From Euleptes europaea (lineage: Eukaryota > Chordata > Lepidosauria > Squamata > Sphaerodactylidae), in NCBI RefSeq assembly GCF_029931775.1, contig NC_079332.1, forward strand, positions 1,748,501-1,812,500: a stretch of DNA of 64,000 bases. The letters are read 5' to 3'. A program made the translations under genes and the position numbers. This document shows positions 10,601-21,884 of the stretch, piece by piece. The notes beneath the pieces are model-generated. The model had not been told where the DNA came from. It did no database searches and saw only the letters and a program-made list of their open reading frames with translations. Each line of letters starts with the position of its first letter. Position 1 is the stretch's first letter.

Positions 10601-13600
10601 AATTTGGGATTCTCTGCGTGCGAAGCAGGCGATCTACTATTGAGCCCCCGCCCCCAGAGCATCTCTTGCCTCTGCGTTTGGGGTCGAAAACTCGAGAATG
10701 ACATGACTGTTGTTTACTTGGCACTGAGTGTTCTGGGGCTGCCCCCTTTCCCCAAAAGAAAGCCCTGGGAAGGCTTAGAAGAAGAAGAAGAGTTGGTTTT
10801 TATATGCCGACTTTCTCTACCACTTAAGGGAGACTCAGACTGGCTTACAATCACCTTCCCTTCCCCTCCTCATGACAGACACCCTGTGAGGTAGGTGGGG
10901 CTGAGAGAACTGTGACTAGCCCAAGGTCACCCAGCTGGCTTCATGGGTAGGAGTGGGGAAACAAATCCAGTTCACCAGATTAGCCTCCGCCGCTCATGTG
11001 GAGGGGTGGGGAATCGAACCTGGTTCTCCAGATCCGAATCCACTGCTCGAAACCACTGCTCTTAACCACTATACCATGCTGGCTGTTTTAGCTGACAATA
11101 GTCGCGCGTCCTCCCAAACGGCGGGTTGGTTAAGCCCCAGATTGCTGCGGCGGTGCCATATGTGGCAGCCCAGGCTGAGCGATAAACTTTTGGGGGCTTA
11201 CCTTTCCTGTTGTCATGTGAGTAATGCATTGTGGAGTAATAAGGGTAATTAGGCGAGGAGGCTTCCAGTGTGTGGTGGCTGGAATGGAATGCAGAAGAGA
11301 AGGAAGACGGTGATTAGTCACCGAGGCAGGGCTTTTGCCAGCTCAGCCAGCAGTGTCGGTCAGGGATGTTTTCCCTGGTTCGGGCAGCTGCCATCTTGCT
11401 GACCTGCCACTTGGCGAGTTGTGGACTGGCCGCAGCGGCTCATCTGGGTGTGTCTACGGAATATAACCGAGGGGCTCAGCTCACATGGCGTGACCCGTGG
11501 GCTAGCTTTAGGCCCTGACCTCGCAGGGGCCTTGCAGCTTCTCTCCCTGGTTAGAAGCGAAGGATAGTCGGCATGCTAGGGTCCTGCCGAATATGGCACT
11601 GTGCCCAAGACTGCAGGCACCTGTCTAGGCTGGGTAGAATGGGGGCAGGAGGTGTCCGGATGGCTGAGGTGACACCAGCACAATTCTAGGCAGAGCGGCA
11701 GCCCCATTAAGCATCTGTAAGGACAGGCAGATGGACAGTCTCCAGGGATCCACGATCAGATCTTGCTGGCTTGGCCAGTGTGGTCTTGTGAAGGAAAAGG
11801 AACTAAGGTTGCAGAGTGTCCAAGACTGACTGTGCCTTGGTTTAATTCTAACTTTGGCCACGGACTAACTTGGTGTGACGTTCATACCCATCTGCCTTCG
11901 GGTGCTTCTGTGAGGATTACCAGCCAATGCTGAAATACTGAAGTGGCATTAAGACCACCCTGGTAAAAATATGCTTACGGCAGAGATGAGCTTGGTTTGG
12001 GCTGTAGAGTACAGTTGTCCTGCGGGCGTTGTGGATTGGGATGGAGGTTTATGCTTAGAATCGGGGCCATGCCTGCTTTATTCTGGCAGACTCTTCAAAA
12101 CAAGTGTGACTGCTTGAATAAAAGGCCAGGTGAGGTATATGCTGACGTTACGCAACTGTGTGACTGTGGTTGTCCAAAAGCTACACGAGTTGAGCTGAAT
12201 AACAGGTTGAAAAGGGGCGGCCGTGTGGGCTAGTTTGCTCTAGAACCCACAAGCCCCGGGGTGACTCCAGGAACCTCAGCACTTCCAACAAGGCTGGTCC
12301 GGTGAGCCCGTAGTGGAACGCGTGGCTTAATAGTGAGCAGAAGTGTGTGGCCAGGCAGTGTCTGCAGAAAAGGAAGAGGAGGGGAAATGCGTGTGTCTTC
12401 TCTCTTTGGTCTCGTCCTCCATCAGTTAGGTTGTAATTTAACAGATCCCTCTCAGGAGGCAAATGAGCCAGGTGAGTCCAAAGCCAGTCAGAGTCTGAAA
12501 GGCGAGGTACGGCGAACTAGAGCTTTTCGAAATCTGGCCACCTGTTAAGAAACGCTGCCGGGGAGGTGGTCTGTCTGCTAGGATTTCCGTCCAAGTCGGT
12601 GCTGCCCCGGTAGGGCTCGTTGAACCTCCAAGGAGGACGGTGTTTTCTTGGTGGTGCAAAGAGACGGCCAGGTTTAGAAAGCACCCGGCAAGAACTGGAT
12701 CGGCGCTGAAGGCTGGTATTGAGGCCTCTCAACTTTTGCCAAGGGCATGTGACTCGTTGGCTGGGGTGAAGAACACAAGTTTTCCTTGGCGCTTGGCCTT
12801 CCTCTGGAATGCGGCGTCACACACCTCTTGAGTGCGCCTGTTCTGGAAGCGGGCTTTCTGTCACATCAGACAGCTGAGGTATCAGCTTAGTCAAGTGCCG
12901 GCGGCTGCCGGAGGCCTATCCCAGTCAGCCTTTTGCATGTGGATCTCAGAAGCGCGTCAGGGACCCTCCTCCGAGTGTGGCATCACATTCCACAGGATTT
13001 CAGTTTCCACCTCTTTTGACACATCTGTTTTTTTGGGGGGGGGCTGGCACAGCTTGCGTTTGTGCCGAACCTCCGCCCTGAGATAACCTGGGAGCCCGTT
13101 CACTGTTTCGCAAACGTTTGCGTGCCCGTGAACTCCTCGAAATCAAGCTAGTACTGCGCTTGTGGCCGAACGTCATCTCGTAGGAATCACAGAAAGGAAG
13201 CTGTCTTGGCTTGCTGTGGTCACGTGACAGGAAGGCGGGGAACCAGAGCTCTGACCTCACCAGTGTCGAGGCAGGTGTTACGAGCGGCTGGCGAAGGAAG
13301 CCGGGCACAGGAAAAGCAGGCTTGCGTGAGGAGGCGTGGCAAAGAATGAGTCAAGGGGCAGAGCGGTGGCGGAGGACTCCTCTCCCCCACTGAGCAGCTT
13401 GGCCTGGATGTCCTGCTTGTCTTCTGAGCGTGTGCGCAATTGGGGATCGCTTGGGGTGGGTGGTTGCCCTCCTAACAAGCAGCTGGCCCCATATATGGTC
13501 AGCACCCCCCCCCCTCCATAAACTGGTTAGCTTCCAACACGGGCTTGTGCTAAGACCATGCTTGCTTTGAAGCATCTCTGAAGTGCAGAGAACCCTTGTA

Positions 13601-16600
13601 AACATAATACATCGCCAAACATTTGTGCATTGCAACACACCCTGTAGCAGTTTTAGCAATAAAGCGGCTGCCTGCCCTTGTAGCCGTGTTTCTGAATCTG
13701 GACTCAGGTGAGTTCCCATGGAAGGACTCCTGTCGTGACGAAATCCTCCAGCTGCTGGAACTTGCGGCTGATGCACCTTCTTCCCCATGCCACAGAGGCA
13801 CGGAGGCAAGCGAGGTGTCGTTTTGTCGAAATGCAGCCGAGATGTATTGTCGGCTTGTCCTGTTCTGCGTTATGCAGCCGAGTACGGAACATTGCATTCC
13901 TGTGCCCTGGGTAAATAACCGCCGGTCTTGGAAACAGTCTGGTGATGTCTCGCGTTGCTGGCTCCGGCTGCCTTTTCCAGGGGTACCCTTTGTTAGAAAG
14001 AGGAATTACGTTGTCGTGTCAGCCTCTGTGGCGGCCTGCAGAAGCTGAACCACCAAACCTATTCCAAGGCTGTTCTAGAACATCTCTCTTTTTCTTAATG
14101 GTTTAGGTGTCCAGTATGGGGCTGTGAGGCAGCTTTTGCGCCATATGCTTAATAGTTGAAATGTTACGTAAGTACGGGAGTCTACGTGACTTCTTCTTAT
14201 AATACATTTTATTAAGACACTTGTAAATAACACAGCGTTAACACTCCCATTTTTCAAGTTCTCCAGAACACTTTATCAGACCAGGTGTTAAAAAAAAATA
14301 CCAAACATTGGGAGGGGAGAAAAATAGAATAGCTCCAGGGCCATGATTTTAAGGTTTCTTAAAAGCTTGCAGGCCTGTGCTGTGGATTTGGTGGGTCTGA
14401 ATAAAAAGGCTCTTCTTACGTTAACCAGTTCAGTATCGAAAACGGTGTGTATTTTTGTTAAAGTAAGTCCTGCAGAGTCTTAGTACTGAGATTCATGGAT
14501 GGCAATCTCTATTCCATGTGTTTCTCTTGCGCCAGGGGAGGGGGAAGGAAGTGATCGCTAAAATTACATCGAAGGCACATGCATGTCGCTGGAAGTCTTG
14601 TGGAAGCGGGTGGTCAGCTTATTCTGATCGTGCTTTGAATTTTTGTGGTGAATTAAAATAGCCACAGATGCTTAGCAACTTAAAACGGCAATGCCAAAGG
14701 ACCCTTGATACTGAGAGCTTTATTTTGATTCCTTGACCCCCCCTTTCCCCCAGCTTGGAGATCAGGATGAGTGATACATTAGGTGTTTGAGGCCTCATGG
14801 TGGGAAACATTTTCTGCTTTGGAGCAGGAGGATTAGAGACTTGGGAGGTCCTTCTGTGAATGCTCAGATGCTCTCTTGTCCCTGTAGGTAGATACTGCAG
14901 TTATCCCGTGGCCTTGCTCCTGGGAAGCGCCAGGCAGCAGAGCAGGATTGGGGCTGTCATAAGAACTGCCCTGCTGGATCAGACCAAGGCCCATCAAGTC
15001 CAGCAGTCTGTTCACACAGTGGCCAACCAGGTGCCTCTAGGAAGCTCCCAAACAAGATGACTGCAGCAGCACCATCCTGCCTGTGTTCCACAGCAATATA
15101 ATAGGCATGCTCCTCTGATCCTGGAGTTAATAAGGATGCATCACGACTAGTATTCAGTTTGTCTAGCAGCCATGGATAGCCCCCTCCTCTGTGAACATGT
15201 CCACTCCCCTCTTAAAGCCTTCCAAGTTGGTGGCCATCACCACATCCTGGAGTTTATTTAACAATGCGTTGTGTGAAGAAATGCTGTTGGTCAGATTTGG
15301 CTTGAATTGAGGCAATCCACGTCAGCTAGGCAAGTCACGTACGTACCTGCTGTGTCCAAAGACAGTTTCATATAAGGAGGTGGTAACATTGAGCAATGAG
15401 CGGAGGGTCCAAAAACAGGCCTCATATAGGATTCTTCTGTTCTCAGGTGATGCACCAAAATGATCGTAAACCTTCCTTCCTGGGGGTGGCCATCAGCAGA
15501 TCTCAAAAGTGGCGCAAGTGAATTTGGAACATTTGTCGTGTGTGTTCGTTTTCCAGAGCACATGTGGTGGAAGCCGCCTTTGCCGTTGGAAGCAGGTCGG
15601 CCCGTGTCCTGGTTGTGCTGATCGCCCTGCCCTAAAACGCTCCCTTTCTCCTCTTCTTGCAGAAAGCGTGGATGCCCACCAGCGGAGTTTCGATGTAGGG
15701 ATCCATATTGGCTACCAGCGCCGTAATAAGGACGTGTTGGCTTGGGTTAAAAAACGCAGAAGAACTATTCGCCGAGAAGACTTAATCAGCTTCCTGTGTG
15801 GGAAAGCTCCTCCGCCACGAAACTCTCGAGCTCCCCCACGACTGACTGTAGTATCCCCCAACCGAGCGACTTCGGCAGAAACGAGCTCTTCCGTCGAGGC
15901 GGACTTGCAGCCCTTCCGGGAAGCCATCGCTCTCCATGGTAACGCTCCCGTCTTGTTGCAGGGGGGTGGGTGGGTGCATGCCTTTGTGCGGTCTCTGCCG
16001 CACCCCTTGAGCAGTGAAGCCATCAGAGTGGTTCTCTGGACACTAGTACCCCCTCGCTGTCTGGGCAACAGCGTATTCCTTCCTTGCGTGTGTTTCTGTG
16101 CTTCAAGACGGTAAACCTCTGATTTCGAGTGCGGGAGGCAACATTGGCCCAAGGCCTCAGCCTCCGTGCCCTGTTGTTGGCCCTCCAGTGGAACTGGTTG
16201 GCCCCTGTGTGTGACACAGGATGCTGGACTAGATGGACAGCTGGTCTGATCCAGCAAGGCTCTTCTTACGAATGTGTTCAGCACTGGAGATTAAGAGGGG
16301 GGTTTCTCATGGGTCAGACGCTCTCTCATTCCTCTGCAGACTGAAATGCGTACTTAGATAAATGCCTGCTCGTTACGAACGTGACCTCGCAAGAATTGAA
16401 AAAATGGGGAGAGGGCAGTGGTTGGTCTTAAGAATTCCTCCCCCTTGGGGCCAAATGGGACTTCTTTCAGCACGCAGAGTTTGAAGTTTGGGTTGCTAGA
16501 GGGGAGGGGCTTTGCTTGGAGCGAGGCATTTTAGCCTTCTGCTGTCTCCTCACGAGAGGAGATTGTGATTTCGGGGACGTCACACGAAGAGCGAACGGCT

Positions 16601-19600
16601 CCCGCTTCCAGGAACCGCTTGTTGGCTTGCAGCGGCTGGCATTTTGCTCTGGGGCCTGAGATGAGGCTCTTATGCATGCTCTATTTGTCAGTGCGATGCC
16701 TGATTCTTCTTAGCTAAGCTTGCGTGAATTTGGAATCTGCAGCTGGCCGGCGGTCAAGTAAATTTAGGCTGAGGCCTTGGATGCCTTTGTGGCGAATGCG
16801 AGGATTGACGCCTTGTGCTAATTTCTTCCAGCATCTGAAGTTTTACTCTCAAGACAAAACAAAGCTATTTCCTCCATTAAAATGCCATGTTTTGCAAAAC
16901 TCCAAAACGCTGTTTGCAGTAATGCGCCCAAGCGAGCTACAAGCTTTATTAATTTTATTTATCCAAGATATGTGTGCTTGCCTCTCTAGAACGGTTCAGG
17001 GTGGCTCGCAGCTAAAACAGTCAACCAAAACCAAGCAAACAGCAATAAAAAGCAATTAATGCTGATAAAAGCATGAACACGTGAAGCTGCCGTCTACTGA
17101 ATCAGACCCCTGGGTCCATCAAAGTCATTATTGTCTACTCAGACTGGCAGCGGCTCTCCAGGGTCTCAGGCAGAGGGTCTTTCACATCAATCCCCTACTT
17201 GCCTGGTCCCTTTAACTGGAGATGCCGGGGATTGAACCTGGGACCTTCTGCATGCCAAGAGGGAAGGGGGCCTGCTCAGATGGGTTGTGGTGTTAGTGGA
17301 GAGCAGGTTGAGTTCAATAGGCTGGCTTGCAGAAGTGTGTAGAAAAGGTTTTGGGTGTGAGCCTTCCTGAATGATTACAGGGCCCTTCTGGAAAAGCCCT
17401 CGCCACGTTGAGTTTCCGCCACCATCTTTTAGGACGTTCAGAGCAAGTTGTACCCAACCTTTCCTTTACAAAGCTTGGGATGGCTTAAATGGGAGGTGGG
17501 GTTCCTGCCTGGTACTGATCAGATCCACACACACACCAATGCCTTAGCTACACCGCTACTGTTGGATTAATGGTTGGGTCACTTGCTTTAGAAACAGTTG
17601 TTCAGGCTTAAATGGCTTCTGGCTCTTCACTCTGAAAGATCGTGAGCATCGTCTTGACTCATGGAAAGCCGTTCCGAAAGACGTCTGGGCTCGGGCGGAC
17701 AGGGCGGGTTTATCCGAGCATTTGGTGTAGTCCTTAAATACAAAATGTGCCCAGTCTCTTCTTACCTGGACAGAGTGACGCAGTTTATCTCATGCCCTTT
17801 TCAAGCTCCGCCTCTCTGTTTCTGTCCCACATTGGTGGGCTCGCCTCCTCCTGCTCCCCTCCCTGCAAGCATCCTGTCAGTGGAGCTGGCCCACCCTCCA
17901 AAGGCACTGCTCCGCAGTGGCGGTGCACCTCTCCCGTGGCCGTTTCCTCCCCCCCCCCCCCCGGTCAACGCCAATGATTGGTTTCCAGCCAGAGATAAAC
18001 AGTGAAGTGGGAGTGCAGTTGTAAGGCTGACTCCGCCGCCGGCTCCTGGGACTGGGATGACGGCAGCACACTGAGTGCAAAAGCCCCTCCTCGGCTGTCG
18101 GTTTCCCACGCTGGTTCCTCCCTCCTGCCCCCATGGTGACGAGAGCCCGAAGTGCTTCTGCTGAGGCCCCGCTTTTCTTCTGACCCACTCCCTAGCCAGA
18201 GCACAGTTGCTGGAAACATCTGTCAATGACAGTAGGAAGGGGCCGTGGCTCGGTGGTAGAGCATCTGCTTGGCATGCAGAAGGTCCCAGGTTCAATCCCC
18301 GGCATCTCCAGGTAAAGGGACTAGGCAGATAGGTGATGTGAATGACCTCCGCCTGAGACCCTGGAGAGCTGCTGCCTGTCAGAGTAGACTATACTGACTG
18401 ATGGACCAAGGGCCTGATTCAGTAGAAGGCAGCTTCATGTGTTCCACCCAGCAGTCAAACTTGGGGTCGTCTCAGCTCTTTTGCTTGGGGAACACTTGTG
18501 AGTTCAGGGCATCTCTGGCTCTCCTTGACCTGACAGCCTCTTATGTTCTGCATGCTTTCGTACTTAGCAGTGGAGCACGCAGTCATAAGCAGAAGAAAAG
18601 TTGATTTTTATATGCCGACTTTCTCTACCACTTAAGGGAGAATCAAACCGGCTTACCAACACCTTCCCTTCCCCACAACAGACACCCTGTGAGGTAGGTG
18701 GGACTGAGAGAGTGTGAGTAGCCCAAGGTCACCCAGCAGGCTTCACGTGGAGGAGTGGGAAATCAAACCCGGTTCACCAGATTAGAGCCCACCGCTCCAA
18801 ACTAACTCTCTTAACCACTACACCATGCTGGCATCTTTACCGAATGGCAAGGCGTTACTGCTAAGTTCCTGAAGAGCAGAGCTCCATAACTTTGCCTGCA
18901 AAACTTGGGCTCCTTAACACTGATTAAGTGTAAAAGTACAAGCCGGGGGACCTGCAGGGACTCCGCGGGGAGGGGAGCATCTCATTCTCCCCTCCTGCGG
19001 TGGTCCTGCAGTGGGCAGAAGGACGCAGACCTCCTTTGCCCCCCCCCCCCCCAGACAGGGACAGTGGCTGGGTGTTGTGTAGGACACACCTTCATCTGGT
19101 GGGTTTGGGGGAAGTCTTGGAGCAGGGAGCTCACCGGGTTGTGGAACAACTTCCCGCAGTTGTGTTTGCTGTTTTCTGTTTGGCCTGTGATGCGTGGCCT
19201 TACAAAGACAATGCCTTCTCTGTCTGTTTTTTTTTTTAAACCCCCCCTTTTTTTTAGTCCAGGGATTCCCTTAGTTCTTTGTGTGCATATCTGATAAACA
19301 CCTTTGTTTTTGTTCATTTAAGGTGACAGGCAAGGGCCCAGCGAGAGAGAGAGTTGCAAACTTATTTCACCATATGTCACCCAAGTCTGCAGACCTGAGG
19401 TTTTTTGCCCTCTGAGAAGCGGGGGGGGGGGGATTCAAGTGGGAAACGGAAACAGTAAATTGTTGTAGTAAATAAAAAGTTTGCAGCGTGGGCCTTGAAA
19501 CTTTCTCCCTACAGTCTTAGTATGAAGGACTGTTCACAGATGTGATTATTGAGTTAAACGTCAGTAAATGTAACAACATGGATCTCCTCCGCTGTGTTGT

Positions 19601-21884
19601 GACATCCTACCGGGTGCCATATTAGCCAGGGACATGTTAGTGATCTCTAAACCTGCAGGATATTTTCAAGGATTGGTCTGCAAAATGGCCAGAATTCTCA
19701 TTATTCAGTGCCGTGGACTCTGCCTTAATCTTCATACTGCAGTGATCTTTAAAAAAAAAAAAACACATGGGGAGAATAAAACTTCTTTGTTAGAAGTGTC
19801 TTGCTCTTTTCAAAAGACGCTGTTTCACAAGAGGTTTTAGTCTTCCCAGAATTCCTGCCTTTTCCCACGCCCTGACGTTTCTATGTGGCTTCCCTTTAAC
19901 CACTGCCCTTCCCTCTTCAGCAGTGTTTTGCGCGGCTGGGATGCTCGGGTTCCCTTCGGTTTTCTCTACCTCTACCAGCAGCGAAAGAACCTGCTCCTCG
20001 GAAGCCACCGCAGGTCATGGGGTGTCCCTGGGTGGGGTCCCAGATGAGACCTTGGCCTTAGACTGGGGTTGGGTGGAGGTCACCAGCTAGCTGGCTGGGT
20101 TACGGGGTCAGGTTGCTTCCCCTCTGTGAGGGGCATCCCTTTCCAGCCATCGTGTGCCTGCTTGTGCCAAGGGCTTGGACACCCGGGTCACATTGGTACC
20201 GATCAGTTCCTTCTCAGATGCTGGTCAGGCTATGGGATGCAGAGTCAGCTTCTTTCCCCCCTTCCCCCAAGTAACTGGCACCCCCTAGAAATGACTGGCA
20301 CCCCAAAGTTTTAACCATCGTGCTCGCAAAAATTCTGGCTTTGTTTGTGCGTCTCCCGAGAGACATCCTGTGGTGTATTGCGGGTGAACGTTCGGCATTC
20401 ACACATAGATGCTGTCACTGCATTAACGTTGCACGGTTTTGCCACAGTATTGCACAGCGGTTAAGCTCTCTGTGATACTGGGGGGGGGGGTTGTCCAAAA
20501 GAAGAGAGGCTGCTCACCTTTTATCTGCAGAAATTTCTCTGTGCGCCTTTACCCATTTTGGGGTGCGTGTTGGATGCTGCTTCTGCCGTTGCTGTGAGTG
20601 CTGCAACGTGCGGTCTGTGTTCTGCAATGGTCGACATGACGGGAGCTCACCCGTCCTTCCTGCGCAGGCATCGCAGAGCTCCTGGGCCCCTACCCCACGC
20701 TCCGATTGGCCCGGACTCCCAGTTCCCAGGCAGGCCGCTTCTAGTGTCACGGGGCCCACTCACGCAGCCCTGGAGGCTTCAGCGAGGAAGCCAGAGGCAG
20801 AGTTGGAGAGACGCTTCGAACTCCTCGTCCCTTGCTTAACTCCCTGAGTTGCCACAGCGAACTGAATGTGACTTTTCTCAAGGGGATTGCTCAGATGGCA
20901 CTCTTAAAGATGAAGAGGAGTTGGTTTTTATATGCTGACTTTCTCTACCACTTAAGGGAGACTCAAACCGGCTTACAATCGCCTTCCCTTCCCCTCCCCA
21001 CAACAGACACCCTGTGAGGTAGGTGGGGCTGAGAGAAGTGTGACTTGCCCAAGGTCACCCAGCTGGCTTCGTGTGTAAGAGCGGGGAGACAAATCCAGTT
21101 CACCAGGTTAGCCTCCGCCGCTCATGTGGAGGAGTGGGGGAATCGAACCCGGTTCTCCAGATCAGACTCCACCACTCCAAACCACTGCTCTTAACCACTA
21201 CTTCATGCTGGCCCAGCAATGAATTCCATCAGAAGCTGGTTGACCACAAAGCGTCTGCGGGGTCTCCAGGAGAATGGGGTGCTGTGGTGTGGGAAAGCTA
21301 AGCCATTGATGAGGGATGGGTGGGCAGGCCCTGACATTGTGGTGAGGGGGACCCTGCTTGAGCCATGGGACGCCAGAGCCCTCCACTGACTTCTCCTGCT
21401 CTGCCCTGAAATCGTGTTGCGTAAGGAGGACCCGTCGTCCTTTCCCTGATGAGCATGCAGCAGAGTGACGCAAAGCCCTCAAGCTCCACCAGGGCCTGAG
21501 CTGGCGAGAGGCAGCCCGTGTCACTGGCCATGTGGTTTCCTGCCCTGCCTCTGTCTCTCGGGTGCAGAACCACCCTCGCCGCCCTGTGCCAGGTTGCTTT
21601 TTTGGAGGAGTAACAGGTGCTTTTCTCTTCCTCCCCCAGGTCTGAGCGGAGCGATGGCCAGCATCAGCGTCCGTTCGAGCACCCCGGGGTCGCCCACCCA
21701 CGTGAGCAGCGGCTCCACTGGTAGCCGGCGGAGAAACGGACTCCATGACGTTGACTTGAACACTTTCATATCCGAAGAAATGGCGCTCCACTTGGACAAT
21801 GGTGGAACTAGAAAGCGTACCTCAGCCCAGTGCGGAGACGGCATTACGGACTCCCCAACCCATAAACGCAATCGTATGATCTAA
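5981..21884 (+). CDS. HAPSTR1: HAPSTR1 (C16orf72 family), HUWE1-associated stress-response protein, 4 exons
   Basis: Coding exons are 5981-6239, 7764-7844, 15663-15938 and 21640-21884. All junctions are GT-AG and the joined frame of 861 nt gives 286 residues plus stop; the human protein is about 275. The product matches the UPF0472/C16orf72 family throughout: N-terminal GPEHWFSKWERQCL, an Ala-rich acidic stretch, FQNSATAVAQLYK, the basic VKKRRRTIRREDLISFLCGK segment, and the C-terminal HLDNGGTRKRTSAQCGD ending in KRNRMI. Family knowledge: it is a nuclear protein that binds the E3 ligase HUWE1 and tunes stress responses. The start was chosen for its gccATGG context and family N-terminus. The poly-Ala run near residues 48-54 looks expanded relative to the mammalian protein as I recall it. 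No break is seen. Identification is near certain; function is taken from the mammalian orthologue. Confidence 0.96.
6676..6700. repeat. (GT)n microsatellite
   Basis: About 12 GT units in HAPSTR1 intron 1, inside the CpG-rich zone. Confidence 0.95.
7198..7502. repeat. Tandem duplication, unit about 145 bp, HAPSTR1 intron 1
   Basis: Two adjacent copies begin aaatcagggcagatgcct and aaatcagggcaggtgcct and share ccccagtgccccactctgca, agcgtggatttgg and aaatatcaaaacctcc. They differ mainly in C- and G-run lengths. Confidence 0.9.
7601..7684. repeat. (GT)n(AT)n(GT)n compound microsatellite
   Basis: GT units, about 23 TA units, then GT units again, about 80 bp upstream of HAPSTR1 exon 2. Confidence 0.95.
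7764..7844 (+). CDS. HAPSTR1: HAPSTR1 coding exon 2 (81 nt, symmetric)
   Basis: The acceptor cacacag ends at 7763 and the donor gtgagc starts at 7845. The exon encodes DRVCQQPGLSLWVPFQNAAT followed by AVTNLYK. Both flanking introns are phase 1, so skipping would keep the frame. Its last 13 residues resemble the last 13 of exon 1. Confidence 0.95.
7957..8220 (+). mobile_element. tRNA-derived SINE, type A, short form
   Basis: Head gagccagcgtggtgtag, tail aaccaactcttcttct; single B box. It begins 112 bp after HAPSTR1 exon 2. Confidence 0.88.
8320..8825 (+). mobile_element. CR1 LINE, 3' end
   Basis: It encodes the broken C-terminal reverse-transcriptase region ([19 protein letters not shown], then QWNRLPRDV-like) and ends in the CR1 signature ggttggactagatgacc...ccaactctatgattctg. 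Confidence 0.9.
8826..9608. other. HAPSTR1 intron 2, non-repetitive
   Basis: No exon or repeat recognised. A C-run lies at 8909-8922. Confidence 0.5.
9609..9921 (+). mobile_element. tRNA-derived SINE, type A, long form
   Basis: Both B-box units are present (gggtttgattccccac and ccgggatggtttccccac); the tail is aacgaactcttcttct. There are small deletions in the head. Confidence 0.88.
10591..10660 (-). mobile_element. tRNA-derived SINE head fragment (type B-like)
   Basis: The minus strand resembles the promoter half of the Ala-tRNA-like SINE (ggggctcaatagtagatcgc...cttcgcacgcaga). The remainder is absent. Confidence 0.4.
10778..11085 (-). mobile_element. tRNA-derived SINE, type A, long form
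   Basis: Inverted copy from the (gaa)n end to accatgctggct. Both duplicated units are intact. Confidence 0.9.
11086..14954. other. HAPSTR1 intron 2, 3.9 kb without recognised repeats
   Basis: The longest interval in the gene without a SINE or LINE match. It is moderately GC-rich up to 14.0 kb, then AT-richer. No open frame resembles a known protein. Old unrecognised repeats remain possible. Confidence 0.45.
14955..15300 (-). mobile_element. L2/CR1-like LINE 3' end (second family)
   Basis: On the minus strand it reads ...cttcacacaacgcattg..., ...gaaggctttaagagggg..., then ggacttgatgggccttggtctgatccagc and cttatgac, parallel to the fuller copy at 40150-40543. Confidence 0.75.
15663..15938 (+). 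CDS. HAPSTR1: HAPSTR1 coding exon 3
   Basis: The acceptor cttcttgcag ends at 15662 and the donor gtaacg starts at 15939. It encodes the family core: IGYQRRNKDVLAWVKKRRRT, then the Arg-rich RREDLISFLCGK motif and a Pro/Ser-rich stretch ending FREAIALH. This is the longest and most conserved part of the protein. Confidence 0.96.
16138..16277 (+). mobile_element. L2/CR1-like LINE 3' tail fragment
   Basis: Contains tgctggactagatggacag and ctggtctgatccagcaaggctcttctta, the terminal signature of this family, 0.2 kb after HAPSTR1 exon 3. Confidence 0.65.
16278..17069. other. HAPSTR1 intron 3, mostly unassigned
   Basis: No exon. 16935-17060 carries a ttattaattttatttatcc start and a repeat-like body in reverse orientation, probably a LINE or SINE tail of unknown family. 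Confidence 0.4.
17070..17262 (-). mobile_element. tRNA(Ala)-like SINE, type B
   Basis: Inverted copy. Its minus strand ends gaaggcagcttcatgtg-like and its head carries ggttcaatccccggcatctcc, the B box of an Ala tRNA. The far 5' head is missing. Confidence 0.85.
17263..18235. other. HAPSTR1 intron 3, unassigned
   Basis: No exon or clear repeat; a C-run lies at 17949-17962. Confidence 0.4.
18236..18442 (+). mobile_element. tRNA(Ala)-like SINE, type B, full length
   Basis: The head ggccgtggctcggtggtagagcatctgc keeps the A box, and ggttcaatccccggcatctcc is the B box. The body runs to cagtagaaggcagcttcatg. It lacks a functional tRNA 3' half, so it is a SINE rather than a tRNA gene. Confidence 0.9.
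18591..18833 (-). mobile_element. tRNA-derived SINE, type A, short form
   Basis: Inverted copy lacking the duplicated B-box unit; the head end is ctacaccatgctggc. Confidence 0.87.
18834..20910. other. HAPSTR1 intron 3, non-repetitive
   Basis: About 2 kb without recognised repeats or exons, apart from homopolymer runs (C at 19039-19052, T at 19228-19237, G at 19420-19430). Confidence 0.45.
20911..21213 (-). mobile_element. tRNA-derived SINE, type A, long form
   Basis: Inverted full-length copy ending cttcatgctggcc, 0.43 kb before HAPSTR1 exon 4. Confidence 0.88.
21640..21884 (+). CDS. HAPSTR1: HAPSTR1 coding exon 4 (C-terminus and stop)
   Basis: The acceptor ctcccccag ends at 21639. The exon completes the Gly codon begun in exon 3, encodes the Ser-rich LSGAMASISVRSSTPGSPTH segment and the conserved C-terminus, and stops with TAA at 21882-21884. 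Confidence 0.96.

Noticed and set aside
18236-18310. tRNA(Ala)-like sequence that could be called a tRNA gene
   Set aside because: It continues into a shared SINE body found in six other places, and the tRNA 3' half does not fold as a tRNA.
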